The notes under the pieces are model-generated. The model did not search any database. It had not been told where the DNA came from and saw only the letters and a list, made by a program, of their open reading frames with translations. Of a DNA stretch of 32,345 nt, positions 1 to 7,338 are shown in pieces (position 1 is the stretch's first letter; each line of letters begins with the position of its first letter). The stretch is taken from assembly GCA_023488905.1 (NCBI GenBank), contig JAMDCQ010000022.1, positions 1 through 32,345 of the forward strand. The letters run 5' to 3'. Origin of the DNA: Candidatus Bathyarchaeota archaeon. Lineage in GTDB: Archaea > Thermoproteota > Bathyarchaeia > Bathyarchaeales > Bathycorpusculaceae. Position numbers and translations under genes: made by a program.

Positions 1-2
1 AA

Positions 3-335
3 TTGCAAAGGCAAACCAACTTTAAATTCAGCAAATACTTCAAAAAACCATGGGACAACGTAAAAACCGACCTAATTGAGTGGGAACATAATGGCTGGGG
101 AACCGAGTGGCAGCTTAAGATAACACCAACTGTCAGATTCAAGAAGCTAATTAAAAGTAAGAAATTCCAACAAGAATATGCTGTTGTAATAACTCTTGAA
201 GACCCGAGTAAAGACCACAATCTCTACGATGCGATTATTGAGGAGCAATTACAATACGTTAAACCAAAAGAATCTACAAAGCCAAAGCATAAACAAACTC
301 AAATAATACCAAAAGTTCAGATCCTGAACACTTAA
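3..335 (+). CDS. Hypothetical protein, probably 5'-truncated by the window edge
   Basis: An open frame runs from the window edge to a TAA at 333-335. The first possible start is a TTG at base 3, so the real gene very likely begins outside the window. The visible 110 residues are rich in Lys, Trp and Gln (for example IEWEHNGWGTEWQLK near the start) and end in a Lys/Gln-rich hydrophilic tail. There is no membrane segment and no motif I recognise. It is followed by two more unrecognised small genes on the same strand. I do not recognise the family. Confidence 0.45.
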   Translation: MQRQTNFKFSKYFKKPWDNVKTDLIEWEHNGWGTEWQLKITPTVRFKKLIKSKKFQQEYAVVITLEDPSKDHNLYDAIIEEQLQYVKPKESTKPKHKQTQIIPKVQILNT

Positions 336-392
336 TAACGACAGACATTGCCTTAAAAATCCAAAATACTAAATAAACTAAATTGCCCCAAT

Positions 393-797
393 ATGAGAGT
401 GCGCTTGCCGATGTCAGTATTTGATAAAATAATAAGAGAGGTTAAGCCAGGATTAAAATTTAAAACTCCTGCCTTAGGTAAACAATTTACCGTTAAATCC
501 GTGGAAAGTGATAAGATTGTATTTTTTATTAGAACTATGGAAATTGAAGTTTCAAAGGAAAGTTTGAATGGAATTCCAGACTTTTTAAAAGAGAAAAAAT
601 GGGTGAAGATTGGAGCAAAGCACGAAGCCACTTGGAATGTTGACGATTTTACCCTCGAAAAATATTTGCGCAAAACTACAAAATCTAAAAGTAAACATTC
701 ACAAGCATCCTACGTTGCCCCTTTGCTTGAATACCTGAAAATCGTTGAAGTGGACCACACAAGACCGACGCAAATCAGGCTTCTGCCAAAATATTGA
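393..797 (+). CDS. Hypothetical small soluble protein
   Basis: Encodes 134 residues with no membrane segment. The second ATG at 411 (giving MSVFDKIIREVKPG) is an equally likely start, because the first six residues look like translated leader. The N-terminal half alternates short beta-type stretches (FKTPALGKQFTV, DKIVFFIRTMEIEV), which suggests a small beta-barrel-like fold. The middle is basic (KSKSKHS) and the C-terminus again looks structured. No catalytic motif is visible. It lies 57 bp after the partial gene and 48 bp before the next, all on one strand, so co-transcription is possible. Family not recognised. Confidence 0.5.
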   Translation: MRVRLPMSVFDKIIREVKPGLKFKTPALGKQFTVKSVESDKIVFFIRTMEIEVSKESLNGIPDFLKEKKWVKIGAKHEATWNVDDFTLEKYLRKTTKSKSKHSQASYVAPLLEYLKIVEVDHTRPTQIRLLPKY

Positions 798-845
798 ATG
801 TTAGAATCCATAAAAAGTTTAAAGTATGTAGTAGCTAAACTCTAA

Positions 846-1295
846 ATGGTGGGTTTAATGTCAGAAGAACTGCAATACCGCGTTTTTTCACTTTCATCTG
901 AGGATCATTTTCCAGAAGGCGACTTACAATTTGCAATGAACTGGCTACGCAACAAAGGAGATCGACAATATTATTTCCAAAAATTAAAACCCCGCAACTT
1001 GCCTATTGGCTCGTTCATTCTGTTTTCCTTTGAGAGTCAAGTTTTCGGTCGTGCAAGGACTGGAACATTAGTTAGCAGGTTTTCGGAAGCGGAGCAACGA
1101 CAAGTCGAAGCTGAAACAGGTTTTCACTATACAGGCATTGTAAGGTTTGTCCGAGAAAGTATTGAAGTTTTTGAGGAGCAACCTTTGAAAAAGCATATTT
1201 CCGATAGATTGGGTATAATTTTTAATCGTAATTTTACAAAATTGACAAGAGCTCAATATGAAGCGATTGTTCGAATGGCTGGAGCCACTCCTTAA
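846..1295 (+). CDS. Hypothetical protein, possibly PUA/EVE-like fold
   Basis: Encodes 149 residues; the ATG at 858 (MSEELQYRVFSLSS) is an alternative start. The segment LPIGSFILFSFESQVFGRAR (residues 52-71), followed by a second glycine-containing strand ending in TGIVRF, resembles the way PUA-like, EVE or ASCH domains present a barrel with a hydrophobic 'I/V-L-F' strand. That is a resemblance judged by eye, not an established family match. There is no zinc site or membrane segment. It is the last gene of the unrecognised trio before the ribosomal cluster. PUA-like proteins often bind modified nucleic acid, but no partner here supports that role. Confidence 0.5.
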   Translation: MVGLMSEELQYRVFSLSSEDHFPEGDLQFAMNWLRNKGDRQYYFQKLKPRNLPIGSFILFSFESQVFGRARTGTLVSRFSEAEQRQVEAETGFHYTGIVRFVRESIEVFEEQPLKKHISDRLGIIFNRNFTKLTRAQYEAIVRMAGATP

Positions 1296-1381
1296 TAGAA
1301 CTGTTTGTGGTGGCTTGCACAACCAGACAGCAATGCATAGCAACTGCTGATTACCAAACAAACTAAACCAGACGGTCTGTT

Positions 1382-1425
1382 GGTTGTTGTTGTGTATAGG
1401 GGGTTTTCTGCAACAACTACTATAG
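1382..1425 (+). repeat. 44-nt intergenic repeat, left copy (inverted partner at 4917-4960)
   Basis: The reverse complement of this 44-nt stretch matches 4917-4960 at 41 of 44 positions. Each copy is itself an imperfect palindrome: GTTGTTG near one end pairs with CAACAAC near the other, around a core GTGTATAGGG. The two copies lie in opposite orientations on the two sides of the ribosomal genes. Function unknown; possibilities are a bidirectional terminator or protein-binding site, or a small mobile or recombination remnant. Confidence 0.8.
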
Positions 1426-1505
1426 TAAAAACTGCTGTCCTACATAGTGTTGCAAACGATAGCTAGCCACTATAACAACTTAGTCATGCTAGGAATGCCC
1501 AGAAG

Positions 1506-1551
1506 ACGCTAATTTGATTTTCAATCAGCTTCAGCGTGCTTTTGCGTTTTT
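1506..1551 (+). terminator. Hairpin followed by T-rich tract upstream of uL3
   Basis: ACGCT (1506-1510) pairs with AGCGT (1533-1537), with an inner TTGA/TCAA pairing, and is followed by a T-rich run ending near 1551. It lies just before the uL3 TATA box, so it could end transcription from the left or belong to the leader of an unseen RNA. Archaeal termination relies mainly on the T-tract, so the hairpin may be incidental. Confidence 0.35.
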
Positions 1552-1561
1552 GATGGCAACA

Positions 1562-1567
1562 TTTATA
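1562..1567 (+). promoter_or_regulatory. TATA box of the uL3 ribosomal cluster
   Basis: TTTATA in an A/T-rich context lies about 45 bp before the ATG at 1609. Archaeal transcription starts about 25 bp downstream of TATA, that is near 1590. This falls after the upstream ATG at 1573 and supports 1609 as the true uL3 start. Confidence 0.55.
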
Positions 1568-1608
1568 ACTCAATGTACTATTTGCTAAAGGCGCGAAGCG
1601 GATACTCA

Positions 1609-2622
1609 ATGGGACATCGTAAAACTCATGCTCCAAAACATGGTTCATTAGCTTATTTACCTAGGCACCGCGCTAAGAAACCGACAGCGCGTATCAGATA
1701 CTGGCCTAAGATAAAGTCAGATTCACCTAGGCTTTTAGGATTCACCTCCTACAAAGCAGGCATGACCTACGTCTTTACAATCGAAGACAGAAAACGTTCA
1801 CCAAACTTCGGTAAAGAAGTCATGCGAGCAGCAACCATACTAGAAACGCCACCAATCCTTGTATGTGGCATAAGAACTTACCAGAAAACACCATACGGAC
1901 TCCACAACATAACTGAAGCCTGGATGAAAGAAGCACCAGCAACACTGGACCGCCTTATGGTATTACCCGACAACTTTGACACAGACGCCATGCTACAAAA
2001 AATCCAAGACAACATCCAACAAACAGACATAGTCCGCGTCATCACCGCTACACAACCCACACAAACCAGCCTCTCCAAAAAGAAACCCGAAGCATCCGAA
2101 ATCCAAATCGGCGGCGGAACAATACAGCAACAAATCGACTACGCCAAACAACTCCTCGGCAAAACCGTCACACCCGAGGAAGTCTTCAAAGAAGGCCAAT
2201 ATATCGACATCGCAGGCATAACAGTCGGAAAAGGCTTCCAAGGCCCAGTTAAACGCTGGGGCGTCACCAAACTCCAACACAAAGGCCGAAAAACCAAACG
2301 CGGCATCGCCACCCTCGGCCCATGGAACCCCCACCACCTCATGTACAGCATCCCACGAGCAGGCCAAACAGGCTACCACCAACGCATCGAATTCAACAAA
2401 CGCATCCTCAAAATCGGAAAAGACGGCAAAGAAGTCACCGTAAAAGGCGGCTTCATACGCTACGGCGAAGTCACAGGCCCATACATCATAATCTCAGGAA
2501 GCATCCCCGGTGTCGAGAAACGCCAAATACGCCTCCGAGTACCAGCACGTCCACCCACAGAAGTACCGGATGTACCACCGCAAGTGACATATATCTCAGT
2601 GGAGTCTCCACAAGGAAAATAG
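1609..2622 (+). CDS. rpl3: 50S ribosomal protein uL3 (L3)
   Basis: uL3 is a primary 23S rRNA-binding protein whose extended loop reaches the peptidyl-transferase centre. The ATG at 1609 gives the typical archaeal N-terminus MGHRKTHAPKHGSLAYLPRH and 337 residues, a normal archaeal length. The upstream ATG at 1573 would add 12 atypical residues and lies before the expected transcription start. Family signatures include GFTSYKAGMTYVF, VGKGFQGPVKRWG and the loop region GPWNPHHLMYSIPRAGQTGY. It is the first gene of a five-gene ribosomal cluster, with uL4 starting 11 bp after its stop. In many archaea a SPOUT-type methyltransferase gene precedes uL3. Here the upstream genes are unrecognised small proteins instead. 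Confidence 0.97.
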   Translation: MGHRKTHAPKHGSLAYLPRHRAKKPTARIRYWPKIKSDSPRLLGFTSYKAGMTYVFTIEDRKRSPNFGKEVMRAATILETPPILVCGIRTYQKTPYGLHNITEAWMKEAPATLDRLMVLPDNFDTDAMLQKIQDNIQQTDIVRVITATQPTQTSLSKKKPEASEIQIGGGTIQQQIDYAKQLLGKTVTPEEVFKEGQYIDIAGITVGKGFQGPVKRWGVTKLQHKGRKTKRGIATLGPWNPHHLMYSIPRAGQTGYHQRIEFNKRILKIGKDGKEVTVKGGFIRYGEVTGPYIIISGSIPGVEKRQIRLRVPARPPTEVPDVPPQVTYISVESPQGK

Positions 2623-2633
2623 GTTGAATACTT

Positions 2634-3416
2634 ATGGCACAGAAAACCGCAGAAATCTTTGACTTACAGGGCAAAGCCACAGGCAAAATCACACTGCCCC
2701 AAGTTTTCTCCACACCGCTTAGACCAGACGTCATTAAACGTGCAGTCTTAGCCATCCAAAGCAACAGGCTACAGCCACAAGGCAGAGACCACATGGCTGG
2801 AAAGAAAACCACCGCCGAGTCACGCGGAACCGGCAGCGCAACAGCAAGAGTTCCCCGCACAAAAGGCAGCGGCAGAGCAGCGTTTGCTCCAAGCACCGTG
2901 AAAGGCAGACAACCTCACCCGCCCAAAGCCGAGAAAATCATAGTTAAGAACATCCCTAAAAAGGAAGCTAAACTCGCCTTAACATCCGCTATCGCAGCAA
3001 CAGCAGAGAAAGAGGTTGTTGCAGCACGCGGACACAAAGTCGAAGGCGTCGTAGGTTTACCATTAGTGGTTGACAACGCTTTTGAAGGCTTAACTAAAGC
3101 CAAGGAAGTTGAAGAAGCATTTAGCAGCCTCGGTTTCAGCGCCGAATTTACACGCGTCAAAGAAAGCCGCAACGTCCGCGCAGGCAAAGGCAAACACCGA
3201 GGACGCAAAATGAAGCAAGCCGTCGGCCCACTCATCGTAGTCGTCGATGGAAAAAGCCTCATCGCTGCAGCAAGCAACCTTCCAGGTGTAGAAGTAACAA
3301 CCGTAACCAACCTTAACACTGAACTGCTTGCACCAGGCACACACCCAGGCAGATTGACGGTTTGGACTAACGGTGCAATCGAGAAACTATCAACTCTCTA
3401 TGGAGAAAAGGCATAA
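2634..3416 (+). CDS. rpl4: 50S ribosomal protein uL4 (L4)
   Basis: uL4 binds domain I of 23S rRNA, and its long loop lines the exit tunnel. The 260 residues match archaeal/eukaryotic uL4: N-terminal VFDLQGK-like start (EIFDLQGKATGKITLP), the basic tunnel loop around residues 45-95 (GRDHMAGKKTTAESRGTGSA then RVPRTKGSGRAAFAP), and the C-terminal GKHRGRKMKQAVGPLIVV segment. It is the second gene of the cluster. Its stop overlaps the uL23 start by one base (TAATG), indicating translational coupling. Confidence 0.97.
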   Translation: MAQKTAEIFDLQGKATGKITLPQVFSTPLRPDVIKRAVLAIQSNRLQPQGRDHMAGKKTTAESRGTGSATARVPRTKGSGRAAFAPSTVKGRQPHPPKAEKIIVKNIPKKEAKLALTSAIAATAEKEVVAARGHKVEGVVGLPLVVDNAFEGLTKAKEVEEAFSSLGFSAEFTRVKESRNVRAGKGKHRGRKMKQAVGPLIVVVDGKSLIAAASNLPGVEVTTVTNLNTELLAPGTHPGRLTVWTNGAIEKLSTLYGEKA

Positions 3417-3676
3417 TGAAACCAGACGAAATAATCCACTATCCACTCATGACGGAATCCGCCAGCGTGATGGTTGAAAAAGACAACAAACTGCTCTTCG
3501 TCGTTAATTTGAAAGCTGGCAAGGCAGACATTAAACGCGCGGTCGAAGTCATGTATGAAGTTAAAGTCAAAGACGTAAACGTGCTCATTACTCCACAGGG
3601 CGTAAAGAAAGCATTCGTGAAGCTAACCCCAGAATACCGCGCTTCCGACGTCGCAATAAAACTAGGAATCCTCTAA
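3416..3676 (+). CDS. rpl23: 50S ribosomal protein uL23 (L23)
   Basis: uL23 sits at the polypeptide exit and helps dock the signal recognition particle and other nascent-chain factors. The 86-residue product has the archaeal short form: IIHYPLMTESASVMVEKDNKL, then the conserved basic helix KADIKRAVEVMYEVKVKDVN and the C-terminal strand KAFVKLTPEYRASDVAIKLG. The ATG overlaps the uL4 stop by one base. The gene is followed 19 bp later by uL2, in the usual archaeal order. Confidence 0.97.
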   Translation: MKPDEIIHYPLMTESASVMVEKDNKLLFVVNLKAGKADIKRAVEVMYEVKVKDVNVLITPQGVKKAFVKLTPEYRASDVAIKLGIL

Positions 3677-3695
3677 CACAAAGAAGGCTTGACTT

Positions 3696-4439
3696 ATGGG
3701 AAAACGTATTCGTGTTCAAAGAAGAGGGCGTGGCGGTCAAAACTTCCGCGCCTCAACTCACAAGCGTGTTGCTCCAGCAAAGTATCCAGCTATTGCTCCA
3801 AAAGAATCCTTTGAAACTGAACTCGTGGGCGTCATCGTTGATTTACTTCACGACCCCGGCAGAGGTTCACCGCTTTCACTGATTGAATTTGACAATGGCT
3901 TATCAGTTTACAGTATAACTCCTGAAGGCGTTTTCACTGGACAAGAAATCGTCTACGGCGGTAAAGCTCCAGCTGAAATCGGCAACATCCTGCCATTAGG
4001 CAAGGTGCCTGAAGGAACCTTAGTCTGTAACCTAGAACTTCGCCCCGGAGACGGCGGCAAAATGGCTCGCAGTTCAGGCGCTTACGCCACTGTGGTCGGT
4101 CATACTCCACAAGGCACCATGATCCGTTTGCCTTCTGGCAGAACTCGCTATGTTAACGATTTCTGTTTAGCAACTGTCGGTATAATTTCAGCTTCTGGAC
4201 GCATCGAGAAACCGTTCCTTAAAGCCGGCGAGATGTTCCACTGGATGAAAGCTAAAGGTCACAAGTATCCGCGTACCAGCGGCCGCAAAATGGTTCCTGC
4301 TGTTCACCCATACGGTAGCAGCAAACGTAGCGCACGTAGAACAACCACAACTTCGCATGGCGCACCTCCAGGACAGAAAGTCGGCTTAATCGCTGCTCGT
4401 GGTCCAGGCCAGAAGAAGAAACGCGCGATTAGAGGATAA
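3696..4439 (+). CDS. rpl2: 50S ribosomal protein uL2 (L2)
   Basis: uL2 is an essential 23S rRNA-binding protein needed for subunit association and the peptidyl-transferase centre. The 247 residues start MGKRIRVQRRGRGGQNFRAS, the archaeal form, followed by the OB-like part (VDLLHDPGRGSPLSLIEFDN), the SH3-like part (GAYATVVGHTPQGTMIRLPSG) and the conserved C-terminal histidine-containing loop (VPAVHPYGSSKRSARR). The tail is strongly basic. It lies between uL23 and uS19 with short gaps, as in other archaea. Confidence 0.97.
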   Translation: MGKRIRVQRRGRGGQNFRASTHKRVAPAKYPAIAPKESFETELVGVIVDLLHDPGRGSPLSLIEFDNGLSVYSITPEGVFTGQEIVYGGKAPAEIGNILPLGKVPEGTLVCNLELRPGDGGKMARSSGAYATVVGHTPQGTMIRLPSGRTRYVNDFCLATVGIISASGRIEKPFLKAGEMFHWMKAKGHKYPRTSGRKMVPAVHPYGSSKRSARRTTTTSHGAPPGQKVGLIAARGPGQKKKRAIRG

Positions 4440-4459
4440 ATTAACCGGAGAAATGTTGT

Positions 4460-4855
4460 ATGCCAAAAGAATTTAGCTACCGTGGACACAGTCTCGAAAG
4501 CCTTTCAGGTATGTCTATGGATGAATTCATCAACCTGCTTCCGTCACGCCAACGCAGAAGTCTACAACGCGGACTCACAGCCGAGCAACGTGTACTGCTA
4601 GAAAAACTGCGCACTGCTAAAGAAGCCCAAGACGGCAACGGAATCAAAACCCACGTGCGCGACTTAATTATTCTGCCAGAGATGGTGGGCGCAAAAATCA
4701 GCGTGCATAACGGTAAAGAATTCGTAGCCATCGACATAAAGCCCGAAATGATCGGCCACTACCTCGGTGAATTCGCCATAACTAACAAACCAGTTAGGCA
4801 TGGTACGCCCGGTATCGGTGCATCTCGGTCTTCGATGTATGTGCCTCTGAAGTAA
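4460..4855 (+). CDS. rps19: 30S ribosomal protein uS19 (S19)
   Basis: uS19 contacts 16S rRNA in the head of the small subunit. The 131 residues begin [20 protein letters not shown] and contain the family core [26 protein letters not shown] split over residues 56-81, ending [20 protein letters not shown], the typical archaeal C-terminus. A GGAG ribosome-binding site stands about 10 bp before the ATG. uL22 and uS3 normally follow this gene in archaea; here the cluster stops and about 630 bp of non-coding DNA follows. Confidence 0.97.
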   Translation: MPKEFSYRGHSLESLSGMSMDEFINLLPSRQRRSLQRGLTAEQRVLLEKLRTAKEAQDGNGIKTHVRDLIILPEMVGAKISVHNGKEFVAIDIKPEMIGHYLGEFAITNKPVRHGTPGIGASRSSMYVPLK

Positions 4856-4859
4856 ACCG

Positions 4860-4896
4860 TTTTTTCTTCTCTTTTCTATTTGTTGTTGATGTTTTC
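4860..4896 (+). terminator. T-rich terminator after uS19
   Basis: A long pyrimidine tract with several T-runs begins five bases after the uS19 stop codon. Tracts of this kind terminate transcription in archaea. It supports the view that the ribosomal transcript really ends here rather than continuing into uL22. Confidence 0.6.
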
Positions 4897-4916
4897 GTAT
4901 ATGGAACATTCTTTTT

Positions 4917-4960
4917 CTATAGTTGTTGTTGCAGAAAAAGCCCTATACACAACAACAACC
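4917..4960 (-). repeat. 44-nt intergenic repeat, right copy (inverted partner at 1382-1425)
   Basis: This is the reverse-complement partner of 1382-1425, with 41 of 44 bases matching. It lies about 60 bp after the uS19 stop. Together the two copies bracket the whole uL3-uS19 cluster as inverted repeats about 3.5 kb apart. Confidence 0.8.
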
Positions 4961-5484
4961 TGACAACCTGTGGCTTGTAGTTTGGCGTCGGTTTCTGGTT
5001 TGGGTTGGTGTGGGTGGTTGCGGGTTGGTTGTGGCGGATTGTGCAAGCAATCCAGAAAGGGTTTGGTGAGGTCAGTTGCTCTTGGCTGACTAGACCCCCT
5101 TATTTAAAGGCTGAAACACAAGTCAACTTACAGTTAAAAGAACAAAAGGCAACATACAAACCACGCGACCTCTCAGCCGCCACCTCCCCTCCCTTATATA
5201 AGCCGACCAAAACAGTTACCTACACTGTAGGGATTTACTCAGGATTGCCCCTCTAACCAAATTGACTGCAAAACAAAGCAACACCCTAAAAAAGATATAT
5301 CGTGACGATCGTGGTCGTCTTTTGCATTTTCTTTTCTCCTTAAAGAAATAAATGAACCCATAAACCTCGGCAAACCCAGCTTTTTTTAAAGCTTGAAATT
5401 ATTGCGTCCGTGACAATGCTGCCTTAAGAAGAAAACTTTACGAATCTACAGAATAAAGAGAATAAAAAGAAAAGTATCGTTAAC
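4961..5484. other. Gene-free region with TATA-like sites and short palindromes
   Basis: No convincing protein gene is seen. The region holds a G/T-rich stretch (about 4985-5040), a GTCAG/CTGAC hairpin near 5079-5098, TATA-like sites TATTTAAAGG (5101-5110), the palindrome CTTATATAAG (about 5192-5201) and AGATATATCG (about 5293). It also has a GACGA/TCGTC hairpin followed by a T-rich tract near 5310-5340, and a C-rich repeat also found near 10953. One or more small RNAs could be encoded on either strand. I cannot assign any to a known family. Confidence 0.4.
5161..5193 (+). repeat. C-rich 33-nt dispersed intergenic repeat, copy 1
   Basis: Matches 10953-10985 at 28 of 33 positions in the same orientation, sharing CACGCGAC, TCTCAG and CCTCCCCTCCC blocks. 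In both places a GCCCCTCT motif follows about 45-55 bp later, suggesting a longer element of roughly 90 bp with conserved ends. Both copies are in gene-free DNA. Confidence 0.6.
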
Positions 5485-5877
5485 TTATTTTGCTCTTACG
5501 ATTTTGACTTTGCCAAGAATTTTCCAGTACTCGATTTCTGTACCGGCAACGAGTTTGGCTTTAAGGTCATCCTCATCTGGGAACGGCGCGTCAATATACT
5601 CGTAGGTTTCAAGGTCCATGATTTGGACGCCTGTTGGGTTAACCGCGAACACTTGGCCTGGTCGTTTGTCGATGATTGGGATTTCTGCGCCTGCATCGAC
5701 TGGTTTGACGAATTGTCTTTTTTGGTTGTCGAATATGCCGATAGCTACGATTCTAGCTTTGGCTGAGCCGTGTTTGCCTGGCTTCGATTTAGCTATGTCT
5801 ACGATGCGGCAGGGTTCTCCATCAATCATCATGTAGCCACCAACGCGTAATTCTCCGACATCTACTGGTCTGCTCAT
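5485..5877 (-). CDS. eif5a: Translation initiation factor aIF5A
   Basis: aIF5A is the archaeal counterpart of eIF5A and bacterial EF-P. It binds the ribosomal E site and relieves stalling on difficult peptide sequences. The 130-residue product has the N-terminal SH3-like domain with the hypusination loop SKPGKHGSAKARIVAIGIF; the modified lysine is Lys35. The C-terminal OB-fold domain starts near residue 70. Length and start (MSRPVDVGELRVGGYMM) are typical. It is divergent from NAD kinase, with both promoters in the roughly 90-bp gap; TATTTAA-type sequence on the minus strand near 5900 may serve it. Confidence 0.97.
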   Translation of the reverse strand: MSRPVDVGELRVGGYMMIDGEPCRIVDIAKSKPGKHGSAKARIVAIGIFDNQKRQFVKPVDAGAEIPIIDKRPGQVFAVNPTGVQIMDLETYEYIDAPFPDEDDLKAKLVAGTEIEYWKILGKVKIVRAK

Positions 5878-5970
5878 ACACTCACCACAGTAATACTTCT
5901 ATTTAATGCAATTTCGGACAACACCAATATATAGATTAAGGTAGCTCCCTAGTAACACAGCGGTGGAAAA

Positions 5971-6810
5971 GTGTATAAAAGCGTGGGGTTAGTCGCCCGC
6001 TTCGATCAGCAAGCGGCGATAAAGCTGGCTGAACAGCTATCGGAGTACCTCTCAGGTAAAGGTTTGAAGGTCTGCATCGAAGACTCCCTCGCTGGCAAAG
6101 TCACCACAAAAAACCGTTTCGTCCTCCTAACAGAAATGAAAACCGATTTCATAATCGCCATCGGCGGCGACGGCACCATACTGCGAACCTCCATATCGGT
6201 ACCTAAACCTGAACCCCCCATCTTAGCCGTGAACATGGGTGTCCGCGGCTTTCTAACCGAAGTTGAGCCTAAAGATGCCTGCGCCGCCGTAGACCGCATC
6301 CTCAAAGGCGACTATAAAATAGAGAAATCAACAAAGATGGCTGTTTGGGCAGGCAAAGAACCCCTCCCCGACGCCCTAAACGACGTCGTCATCTCAACAG
6401 GCGAACCCTCCAAGATTCTATACGCAGAAATATGCAAAAACGGCAAGCCGATTCTCAGATGCCAAGCCGACGGCTTAATCATAAGCACCCAAACAGGCTC
6501 CACAGGCTACTCGCTCTCAGCAGGCGGACCCGTGCTCGACCAAGAGGTAGACGCGTTTGTGTTGACCCCGATTTGTTCATTAACCGTTTTTCACTCGCTT
6601 GTTTTCCCCACTGATGCGGTCTTGACGTTTAATGTGCTTCGTCCAGAGAAGATGCTGGTTATGATTGACGGCAACTTCCGCAGGTTCGTAAACACCGAAG
6701 ACCTCATGGTTAAAGTCACCCGATCAGAGAACGCTACTTCTTTTATTCGGTTCGAAACCAACTTCTATGACCGCCTTCGCAACAGGCTGCTCTTTAAGGG
6801 AACCGAATGA
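5971..6810 (+). CDS. nadK: NAD kinase (ATP/polyphosphate-NAD kinase)
   Basis: Phosphorylates NAD to NADP in the cytoplasm. The 279 residues contain the diagnostic GGDGTILR motif (65-72), NMGVRGFLTEV (88-98), the NAD-binding LNDVVIS (136-142) and the glycine-rich TQTGSTGYSLSAGGP loop (173-187). The start is GTG at 5971, chosen because a GGTGG ribosome-binding site lies a few bases upstream and a TATA box (CAATATATAG, about 5927) is correctly placed before it. Its stop overlaps the next start (ATGA at 6807-6810), so it is translationally coupled to Nob1. Confidence 0.96.
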   Translation: MYKSVGLVARFDQQAAIKLAEQLSEYLSGKGLKVCIEDSLAGKVTTKNRFVLLTEMKTDFIIAIGGDGTILRTSISVPKPEPPILAVNMGVRGFLTEVEPKDACAAVDRILKGDYKIEKSTKMAVWAGKEPLPDALNDVVISTGEPSKILYAEICKNGKPILRCQADGLIISTQTGSTGYSLSAGGPVLDQEVDAFVLTPICSLTVFHSLVFPTDAVLTFNVLRPEKMLVMIDGNFRRFVNTEDLMVKVTRSENATSFIRFETNFYDRLRNRLLFKGTE

Positions 6811-7337
6811 GCACCAACAGCGAACAGGGCAGGCGTGTGGTTGTTTTGGATACCTCTGCGTTTGTGGCTGGGTATGATGCTTTCTCGGTGAACGCTGAGC
6901 AGGTTACTGTGCCCAAGGTTGAGGAGGAGCTTTTAAGGAATTCTATGGTTAAGTTGCGGTTCCAGACGGCCTTGGAAAGCGGCAAAGTAAAAGTCAGAGC
7001 ACCCACAAAAGAACATGAACAGGCCGCTAAAGCGTCAGCCAACAAAGTGGGTGATGCACATAAACTCTCAGAAACCGACATGCAACTGTTATCGCTGGCG
7101 CTGGAGCTAAAAAGTCAAGGATGCACGCCCCAAATCGTGACCGACGATTACTCTATCCAGAACGTGGCTACGCAGCTTGGGGTGGAGTTTGTGGCGCTTG
7201 CCACCTTGGGAATTAAGCGGTTGTTGGAGTGGATACGGTATTGCCCTGCCTGCCATAAGCAGTACCCCGCCGACAGCAAGTTCAAAGAGTGCCAAATCTG
7301 CGGGACAGAGCTGAAAAGGAAACCCCGTAGAAATTAG
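6807..7337 (+). CDS. nob1: Nob1-type rRNA maturation endonuclease (PIN + zinc ribbon)
   Basis: Nob1 cleaves the 3' end of pre-16S/18S rRNA. The 176-residue product has an N-terminal PIN domain with acidic residues Asp15 (VVLDTSAFV), Glu39/Glu40, Asp91 (LSETDMQLL) and Asp113/Asp114 (VTDDYSIQNVA). A C-terminal zinc ribbon follows, with Cys146, Cys149, Cys162 and Cys165 (CPACH and CQICG), and a basic tail. This domain order and length are characteristic of archaeal Nob1 and separate it from VapC toxins. It overlaps the NAD kinase gene by 4 bp. Confidence 0.93.
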   Translation: MSTNSEQGRRVVVLDTSAFVAGYDAFSVNAEQVTVPKVEEELLRNSMVKLRFQTALESGKVKVRAPTKEHEQAAKASANKVGDAHKLSETDMQLLSLALELKSQGCTPQIVTDDYSIQNVATQLGVEFVALATLGIKRLLEWIRYCPACHKQYPADSKFKECQICGTELKRKPRRN

Positions 7338-7338
7338 C

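Noticed and set aside
5005-5256. An 83-codon plus-strand open frame between uS19 and aIF5A
   Set aside because: Low-complexity start (Val/Trp/Gly from G/T-rich DNA), no family features, and it runs through TATA-like sites and the dispersed repeat. Better read as non-coding.
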